A DNA stretch of 64,000 nucleotides from Chitinophaga dinghuensis (GTDB taxonomy: Bacteria > Bacteroidota > Bacteroidia > Chitinophagales > Chitinophagaceae), in the NCBI RefSeq assembly GCF_003259435.1, contig NZ_QLMA01000001.1, positions 806,001-870,000 on the forward strand. The letters are read 5' to 3'. Positions 58,621-64,000 of this stretch are shown here, in pieces. Position numbers and translations under genes: made by a program. Every line of letters begins with the position of its first letter. Position 1 is the first letter of the stretch. The notes beneath the pieces are model-generated. The model was not told the DNA's origin and ran no database searches. It saw nothing but the letters and a program-made list of their open reading frames with translations.

Positions 58621-58650
58621 GATTATGCAAAGGATTAACTCGATTATGCA
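58621..58650. promoter_or_regulatory. AraC-type direct repeats upstream of the SDR gene
   Basis: GATTATGCA occurs at 58621-58629 and again at 58642-58650, start to start 21 bp, two helical turns apart, as expected for AraC-family sites. A partial third GATTAT is at 58609. The repeats begin about 44 bp upstream of the transcription start expected from CAACTTTG (58591-58584, minus, one mismatch to the -7 consensus). The AraC gene directly upstream is the probable source of the regulator. Confidence 0.55.
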
Positions 58651-58700
58651 TTATATATTTTTGGAGATTTTGGGGTAAATGGTAGTTCGTATGAAAACCA

Positions 58701-59636
58701 TTATCCACTCTTCCTAAACCCCAGTGGCGTCTGCCCTGTCTGTTCCCGGAAGAAACGATTGAATCCTGCAGGGTCACTAAAATCAAGGCGATGGGATATC
58801 TCTGCGATAGTACTATCCGTGAATCGCAATAGTGCCTTGGCTTCCTGAACCAACATTGTACTGATAGCGTAAGATGCCGTATGGCCCGTCGCCTCCCGAA
58901 CAGTCCTGTTCAAATGATTAGGGGTTACTCCCAATAAAGCGGCATAATCAGCTACTTTACGCTTAGCCAAATAATGCTGGCTGACCAGTTTCCTGAATCG
59001 GGGTACCAAATAGGCCGCACGTGTATCCGTTGACGTGAGATGTAATTCCTGACGTATATACGATCTTTTAATAGCGAGTAATAACAAGTAGAAGTACATC
59101 TTTATCGCCACATTCCTCCCGGCTTTCAGCTGACGTAGTTCCGCGTCTATCTGTTGTACATGTGCAGTGACTTCGGTGATCTCCTCGGTATTGAGCTGAA
59201 TGAATAACTGCCCCTCTATGCTGAAAAAGGGAAACTCTTCCTGAAACTTGTCCGGCGCTAATAATCCTTCCAGGAAATCAGCTTCAAATAAAGCATAGTA
59301 TCCGAATGTACCCGGCTGGATATTACATTTGGTAAACACCTGTCCCGGATAAGTAAAACTGATAGTACCCGGCTGATGGCGGAATTCCTCTACACCCAGT
59401 CGCACATCCACTCCGCCTGCAAGCGTAATACTCATCCTATAGAAATCCGATTTCAGCGGACCTACCGCAGGCACCAGCCCCTGACTGGAATAAATCTCGA
59501 AACCCTTGATTTTGTGGGTGTCCGGAAGGTTATTATATCCGAAAGCAGAATTATCACTGGTATCCCGATGCAGATGTCGGAAATCCTGCAGGTGATAAAC
59601 GGGTATTTCTTCCCGGGTTAATTGCCGTTTAGCCAT
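58701..59636 (-). CDS. AraC-family regulator (probable activator of the SDR gene)
   Basis: This is a 311-residue protein. I chose the start at 59636 (MAKRQLTREEIPV); ten further codons upstream are poor. An N-terminal cupin-like domain (residues about 40-150, FYRMSITLAGGVDVRLGVEE, YPGQVFTKC) is followed by the AraC HTH (about 210-305, KVADYAALLGVTPNHLNRTV and TIAEISHRLDFSDPAGFNRF). Regulators of this layout often control an oxidoreductase next door, and the downstream SDR on the same strand fits. The divergent thiolase gene starts 68 bp away. Confidence 0.92.
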   Translation of the reverse strand: MAKRQLTREEIPVYHLQDFRHLHRDTSDNSAFGYNNLPDTHKIKGFEIYSSQGLVPAVGPLKSDFYRMSITLAGGVDVRLGVEEFRHQPGTISFTYPGQVFTKCNIQPGTFGYYALFEADFLEGLLAPDKFQEEFPFFSIEGQLFIQLNTEEITEVTAHVQQIDAELRQLKAGRNVAIKMYFYLLLLAIKRSYIRQELHLTSTDTRAAYLVPRFRKLVSQHYLAKRKVADYAALLGVTPNHLNRTVREATGHTASYAISTMLVQEAKALLRFTDSTIAEISHRLDFSDPAGFNRFFREQTGQTPLGFRKSG

Positions 59637-59704
59637 GATGAGAAAGCATGTTTTGTAAAGATACAATCCAGGAGAATATACTTAACTTTAAGAAAACCCT
59701 GATC

Positions 59705-60967
59705 ATGGAAAAAGTCGCTATTATCGGCTCCCGCCGCGTCCCTTTCGTGAAATCGTTTACCCACTATCTACGCACCTCCAACCAGGATATGCTGACTGCC
59801 TGTCTGCAAGAAATAGTGACCCAATACGGCCTCTCTGGTGAACGACTGGGAGATGTAGCGCTGGGAGCTATCATGAACCGTTCCACCGATTGGAATTTCG
59901 CAAGGGAATGTGTGCTGGGTAGCGGTCTCGATCCGCATACGCCTGCATACAATGTGGTCAGGGCATGTAGTACCAGTCTGGATGCTGCAGTACAACTAGG
60001 ACTCCGTATCAGGGCAGGTCAAATCGAGGTGGGGATTGCAGGAGGTAGCGACACTAACAGTGATCTCCCGATATTATTCAGTAAACAATTCAGTTGGAAG
60101 ATGGTCGCCTTACGAGGCGCCCGCAGCTTAGGGGAAAGATTAAAAATACTGGCCTCTTTTCGTATACGCGATCTGTCGCCACTCTATCCCGGTATCGTAG
60201 AACCTCGTACCGGCTTGTCTATGGGCCAACATACGGAATTGATGGTGAAAGAATGGGGCATTACCCGGGAAGCGCAGGATGAACTGGCATATCATAGTCA
60301 TATGAATGCAGAGAAAGCTTATCAGGCAGGCTTCTTCAAAGATCTTGTTTTTCCATTCAAAGGAGTCGTAAAAGACGCCATTATTCGCCCGGATACCACC
60401 CCTGATAAACTCGCGAAACTGAAACCTGCTTTTGACCTTACAGGAAAAGGCAGCCTTACAGCAGGAAATAGTACGCTCTATTCAGATGGAGCCGCTGCCG
60501 TATTACTTGCCACTGAATCCTATGCGCAGAGCAGGAATTGGCCGATACTGGCATATCTGGAAGACGCCGAGTCCGCAGCAGTGGATTATGTCCATGGAGA
60601 AGGATTGCTGATGGCGCCCACTTATGCCGTAGCGCGACTCCTGAAAAGAAATAACCTGAGCTTACAGGATTTTGATCTGTATGAAATTCATGAAGCCTTC
60701 TGTGGGCAAGTACTATGTACCTTAAAGGCCTGGGAAGACCCTGCATATTGTAAGAAGCTGGGTTATGATGCGCCGCTTGGTAGCATTGATCGTACAAAAT
60801 TAAATATCAGAGGAGGCAGCGTGGCTATCGGGCACCCATTTGGCGCAACCGGCGCAAGAATATTGGGACAAACAGCAAAAATGCTCCAGGAAAGAGGAGG
60901 CGGAAGAGCCCTGATATCCATTTGTACAGCAGGAGGTATGGGACTGGTGGCCATTGTCCAACGATAA
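59705..60967 (+). CDS. Thiolase-family acetyl-CoA C-acyltransferase
   Basis: This is a 420-residue enzyme. ATG 59705 (MEKVAIIGSRRVPFVKS) is the family-type start; a 19-codon upstream extension is not. The nucleophile is C88 in VRACSTSLDA, followed by the His in YEIHEAFCGQVL and the second active-site Cys in SICTAGGMG. SVAIGHPFGATGARI is the conserved C-terminal thiolase motif. It catalyses thiolytic cleavage of 3-ketoacyl-CoA (beta-oxidation) or condensation of acyl-CoA. The FadI/trifunctional partner genes are not adjacent. Confidence 0.93.
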   Translation: MEKVAIIGSRRVPFVKSFTHYLRTSNQDMLTACLQEIVTQYGLSGERLGDVALGAIMNRSTDWNFARECVLGSGLDPHTPAYNVVRACSTSLDAAVQLGLRIRAGQIEVGIAGGSDTNSDLPILFSKQFSWKMVALRGARSLGERLKILASFRIRDLSPLYPGIVEPRTGLSMGQHTELMVKEWGITREAQDELAYHSHMNAEKAYQAGFFKDLVFPFKGVVKDAIIRPDTTPDKLAKLKPAFDLTGKGSLTAGNSTLYSDGAAAVLLATESYAQSRNWPILAYLEDAESAAVDYVHGEGLLMAPTYAVARLLKRNNLSLQDFDLYEIHEAFCGQVLCTLKAWEDPAYCKKLGYDAPLGSIDRTKLNIRGGSVAIGHPFGATGARILGQTAKMLQERGGGRALISICTAGGMGLVAIVQR

Positions 60968-61064
60968 GCTAATTTCCTATCAGTTTCAGGGAAGACTGCG
61001 GCATCTTTTACGACCACAAGCGCTTATTTTAGGGCCATGTACGCACATTGTACAGCGCATCGTT

Positions 61065-63842
61065 ATGAAATTCTCATATCTCCTTTTTGCAATACTATTG
61101 ATCTGGGGTGGCCTGACGCCCGCCAGTGCCCAATGGCTTTTTAGTCTTCCTAAGAATTTTGCTGGATTTCACCAGGATACTATCACTGTTTCCTATGGCC
61201 AGACATACGCTTACACAGTAGATACAAAACAAAACGAAGGACTGATAAATACAGGAGTGGATGCCAAAGGCTTCATGCAGCAATTAATGGAAAGGGATAA
61301 CCGTAGCCACTTTAAGCTGACAGATTCCAATCATTTACGTCTGGACTGGGAGACCGGCGCCGTTAGTCATTATTACCTGCAATGGAAAGAAAAAGCGCTT
61401 ACCGGGACATTAGTTGTACCAACGAATACATTACGTGCCAATGCTTTGACGGATTTACAATTCTCTTTTACTGCTGGTCAGCGTACGCCTAATGCGACAG
61501 TAATATTTGAAATACCTGCATCACTGCCGTTTAATCCGGATAGCATACAGGTGAATATATTGGGCAGAGGCGTAATGTTACTTAGTCAATTGGCCACCAC
61601 TTCTTCCGGTAGAAGTGGAAAGGGTTACCCTTATCCATATATCGGCAAAGGCAGTGTGGTGAAGCGTGAAAAGATTACACAGATAATATTGCAGCACCTG
61701 GATTTGCGCGCTCAGAATGGCGTGGATGTGGCACTGTTTATACCAGGAGTACATACGCCCGAGGCGCATAAAATTGTCGAAATAAGCGCCTGGTACACCA
61801 CCACCGAGCCAAAGGTGCTTGAAAGCGGGCTTGCGAAAAACATCCTGCTGTTCGAAAGTGACAGAATTATGCTGAAGCGAATACCACTTCAAATGGAGCG
61901 TTATGAAAATAATGAATCTACTTATACCACCGCTACTTTTGAATGGAATTACCCGGACAATGTAACGCTACAGCAATCCACAGATCATGGCATAACCTGG
62001 AGTGCTGCAAAAGCCAGCATCAATGGAAAACGGGCTGTGGTGAAAAACCTGAAACCAAACAAGTACTATACTTTTCGGCTGCAGTATGCGAATAAAACAT
62101 CCAATACAGAAAGCATATATACCGGCATGCTGGATGTAAAACAATATCGCGCCAGCGGAAAGGAACAGGAAGATCAAACGGATTCTATTAATGCCGCTAT
62201 TCTTACATTGCATAAAATGGGAGGAGGAACATTACGCTTCCCTCCAGGAGCCTACAGCGTGCGCACGATTCATTTACAATCCAATGTCTACCTCTACCTG
62301 GAAAAAGGCGCAGTGATCAAAGCGTTAAAAGGAGGAGATGCGCCAGAAACCACCTGGTTCTCCGACAGAGCCTATCGATCCGGACTTTCGCCCACAGACA
62401 AAGGGCCTTATGAAGATCCCGAGAATTATCTCACCAAACAGGATGTAGGCCATCATTACTTTCATAATGCCATGTTTTTCGGAGAGCGACTGGATAATGT
62501 GAAAATCATTGGTAACGGGACTATTTCCGGTAATGGTAACCTGGTAACCAGCGATAAGGTGATGAATAATGCGGCCAACAACAGATGTGATAAAATGTTT
62601 TCTTTGAAGCTATGTACCAATGTGGAAATTGGAGGCGTGTATAATCCGCAGGATTTATGGTATGATGAAACCCAGGATGCGCCCTATTACATCGGAGAAA
62701 AAGGGGAGAAGCATTTTGATACAGATAATATGTTGCATATAGATCAGGGAGGACATTTTGTGTTATTGGCCACGGGTACGGATAGTATCTATGTGCATGA
62801 TACTTATTTCGGAAAAGATCATCAGGGATCAGCCAGGGATATATATGATTTTATGGGATGCAATCATGTAACGGTGACGAATATATTTTCCCGGGTGAGT
62901 TCAGATGATATTGTGAAACCAGGGTCCGATTGTTCCCTTGGATTTACCCGCCCCTCAAAGGGCTTCAGGGTACGGAATATTATTGGCGATACAAATTGTA
63001 ATCTCTTCCAGATAGGATCTGAAACCGCAGATGATATTTCAGATATCTGTGTAGATAATATCTACGTGTTGGGCGCAAATAAAGCAGGATTCTCCATTTC
63101 TACCAATGATGGCGCAGATATCCATGATATTCATCTCAACTGTGGACACACTGGGCCTTTACATCATCGTTCGAAGATGTTGAGAACCGCAGCGCCTTTC
63201 TTTATCTCTGTCTCCAATCGTGCACGTATCCTGGGCGCTACGGCAGAAAAGTTTCAGTTTACAGAAAATGGAAGAGCACATGATGAATTGTTGATCACCA
63301 ATGTGAACATTGGAAAAGTAGAACGCATTACCATCAATGGTATTGATATTAGTGAGATATATGGCGGTAGCTCCTTCAACGGTTCCCGCTGGAAATCGTA
63401 TGATGGCAGTCAACGCCGGTTTTCTGCCATAGTAGCCGGTTACAGCTTGCCTGATAATATTGGGTTTACCTTGCCAGATGGTCGTAGTACAGGTTATATC
63501 AATGATATTTCCTTTACAGATGTTCATTTCCTGGGAAAAGGCGGCAACCCGCTATCTGATACGGCACAGGTTCCTGTAGAGCTGGGAGTAGGACAGTACA
63601 ACGCCGCAGATCTGAAGATCCAACCTGCTTACGGTCTTTGGGCCAGACATGTTCAACAATTGAAAATAGATAGCTGCAGTTTTCGTTTTGAACAGCCGGA
63701 CCACCGGTATGCTATCTTCCTGGATGATGTGCAGCAGGTGAAAATGATGAATATTAAAATGATGAAAGTTCCTGCTCTCCAGAATGGTATCAGCAGCAGG
63801 AATACAACAGGAGTACAGCTTTCAAATATTGCTACATTCTGA
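61065..63842 (+). CDS. Large secreted GH28-like beta-helix protein with FN3-like domain
   Basis: This is a 925-residue protein. ATG 61065 gives a clear signal peptide (MKFSYLLFAILLIWGGLTPA, then SAQ); the longer frame overlaps the thiolase gene. Residues about 25-270 are a beta-rich N-terminal region. Residues about 285-365 are fibronectin III-like (LQQSTDHGITWSAAKASING, NLKPNKYYTFRLQY). From about 370 a pectate-lyase-type parallel beta-helix follows (GGGTLRFPPGAYSVRTIHLQ, VKIIGNGTISGNGN). An Asp pair in VSSDDIVKPGSDCS fits the GH28 catalytic region. A polysaccharide or glycosaminoglycan-type substrate is likely but unknown. Confidence 0.82.
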   Translation: MKFSYLLFAILLIWGGLTPASAQWLFSLPKNFAGFHQDTITVSYGQTYAYTVDTKQNEGLINTGVDAKGFMQQLMERDNRSHFKLTDSNHLRLDWETGAVSHYYLQWKEKALTGTLVVPTNTLRANALTDLQFSFTAGQRTPNATVIFEIPASLPFNPDSIQVNILGRGVMLLSQLATTSSGRSGKGYPYPYIGKGSVVKREKITQIILQHLDLRAQNGVDVALFIPGVHTPEAHKIVEISAWYTTTEPKVLESGLAKNILLFESDRIMLKRIPLQMERYENNESTYTTATFEWNYPDNVTLQQSTDHGITWSAAKASINGKRAVVKNLKPNKYYTFRLQYANKTSNTESIYTGMLDVKQYRASGKEQEDQTDSINAAILTLHKMGGGTLRFPPGAYSVRTIHLQSNVYLYLEKGAVIKALKGGDAPETTWFSDRAYRSGLSPTDKGPYEDPENYLTKQDVGHHYFHNAMFFGERLDNVKIIGNGTISGNGNLVTSDKVMNNAANNRCDKMFSLKLCTNVEIGGVYNPQDLWYDETQDAPYYIGEKGEKHFDTDNMLHIDQGGHFVLLATGTDSIYVHDTYFGKDHQGSARDIYDFMGCNHVTVTNIFSRVSSDDIVKPGSDCSLGFTRPSKGFRVRNIIGDTNCNLFQIGSETADDISDICVDNIYVLGANKAGFSISTNDGADIHDIHLNCGHTGPLHHRSKMLRTAAPFFISVSNRARILGATAEKFQFTENGRAHDELLITNVNIGKVERITINGIDISEIYGGSSFNGSRWKSYDGSQRRFSAIVAGYSLPDNIGFTLPDGRSTGYINDISFTDVHFLGKGGNPLSDTAQVPVELGVGQYNAADLKIQPAYGLWARHVQQLKIDSCSFRFEQPDHRYAIFLDDVQQVKMMNIKMMKVPALQNGISSRNTTGVQLSNIATF

Positions 63843-63889
63843 AAAAAATGATCTAATTTTCGGGCTGTTGGGAAAGAAAAAACGTCAGT

Positions 63890-64000
63890 ATGAATGAAAT
63901 GCAACCACAGCTACGAACAGTCAATGTAACCCGCTATATCACACCATTGCGGGAAGGCGGTTCTATGCCGGCTATAGCCGAAGCAGATGATGGATTTATG
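63890..64000 (+). CDS. N-terminus of a HipA-like kinase-family protein (truncated by window edge)
   Basis: Only the first 37 codons are in the window. They read on from ATG 63890, with YITPLREGGSMPAIAEADDG inside, which matches the start of a HipA-like (HipA_2-type) family common in Bacteroidota, where the next residues usually continue into a VLKFRGAGQG-like nucleotide loop. The gene continues beyond 64000, so no more can be said. It begins 47 nt after the GH28-like gene. Confidence 0.6.
   Translation, partial: MNEMQPQLRTVNVTRYITPLREGGSMPAIAEADDGFM

Overview
The window comes from a Bacteroidota chromosome and most resembles Chitinophaga or a close relative in the Chitinophagaceae. The signs are a SusD-type glycan-binding lipoprotein, a CarboxypepD-regulated TonB-type outer-membrane barrel, a PorP/SprF protein of the type IX secretion lineage, LytS/LytTR two-component genes, many secreted glycosidases, and repeated matches to the Bacteroidota -7 promoter element TAnnTTTG upstream of genes. 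Gene starts generally lack Shine-Dalgarno sequences. The family assignment is inference from gene content; no database search was run.

Region by region. 1-5956: the end of a polysaccharide-utilisation locus (SusD, PKD lipoprotein, GH16, two GH30 enzymes) that fits a beta-1,3/1,6-glucan such as laminarin or fungal wall glucan. 5959-10195: a Crp/Fnr regulator, a persulfide-dioxygenase/rhodanese fusion, a split YeeE/YedE transporter and two tandem bacilliredoxins, which together look like a sulfane-sulfur and thiol-redox module. 10197-15781: GH3 and a 2-hydroxyacid dehydrogenase on the minus strand, and a GH89 alpha-N-acetylglucosaminidase on the plus strand. 16011-21879: a membrane glycosyltransferase, an unrecognised two-gene helical pair, a PAS histidine kinase with a receiver-Crp fusion regulator, and a small NAD-binding protein. 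21940-27833: PorP/SprF, a TonB-type receptor, a 314-bp inverted-repeat element, and a LytS/LytTR pair. 27907-33004: a TetR-UbiB-like kinase operon, an MFS carrier, and two flavin enzymes. 33016-36446: a SufR-like cysteine-rich regulator followed by aconitase. 36443-44435: K+/H+ antiporter, DHFR-like reductase, BrkB-like membrane protein, topoisomerase III, a PL6 lyase with a LacI-type operator, and a lone receiver protein. 44634-48727: a small Cys-rich membrane protein, an MbnP-like protein, an MbnH-like di-haem peroxidase, a Cys-motif barrel protein and a TMEM175-like channel. 48728-52862: a pentanucleotide microsatellite, UspA, quinone oxidoreductase, Crp/Fnr regulator, and a methyltransferase whose control region holds a perfect FNR box. 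52853-57842: AraC regulator and a TolC/HlyD/MFS tripartite exporter. 57844-64000: an SDR lacking its catalytic Tyr/Lys, AraC regulator, thiolase, a large GH28-like protein, and the start of a HipA-like protein.

How the genes work together. Several regulator-operator pairs can be read directly: Crp (5972) with a palindrome upstream of the sulfur operon; TetR (29241) with two abutting palindromes at its own promoter; the SufR-like protein (33044) with a 28-bp palindrome in a divergent promoter; Crp/Fnr (51094) with an FNR box near -41 of a probably leaderless methyltransferase gene; and AraC (58701) with 21-bp-spaced direct repeats before the SDR. The least familiar assembly is the MbnP/MbnH cluster (44668-48094), which is present without any methanobactin biosynthesis genes in view.
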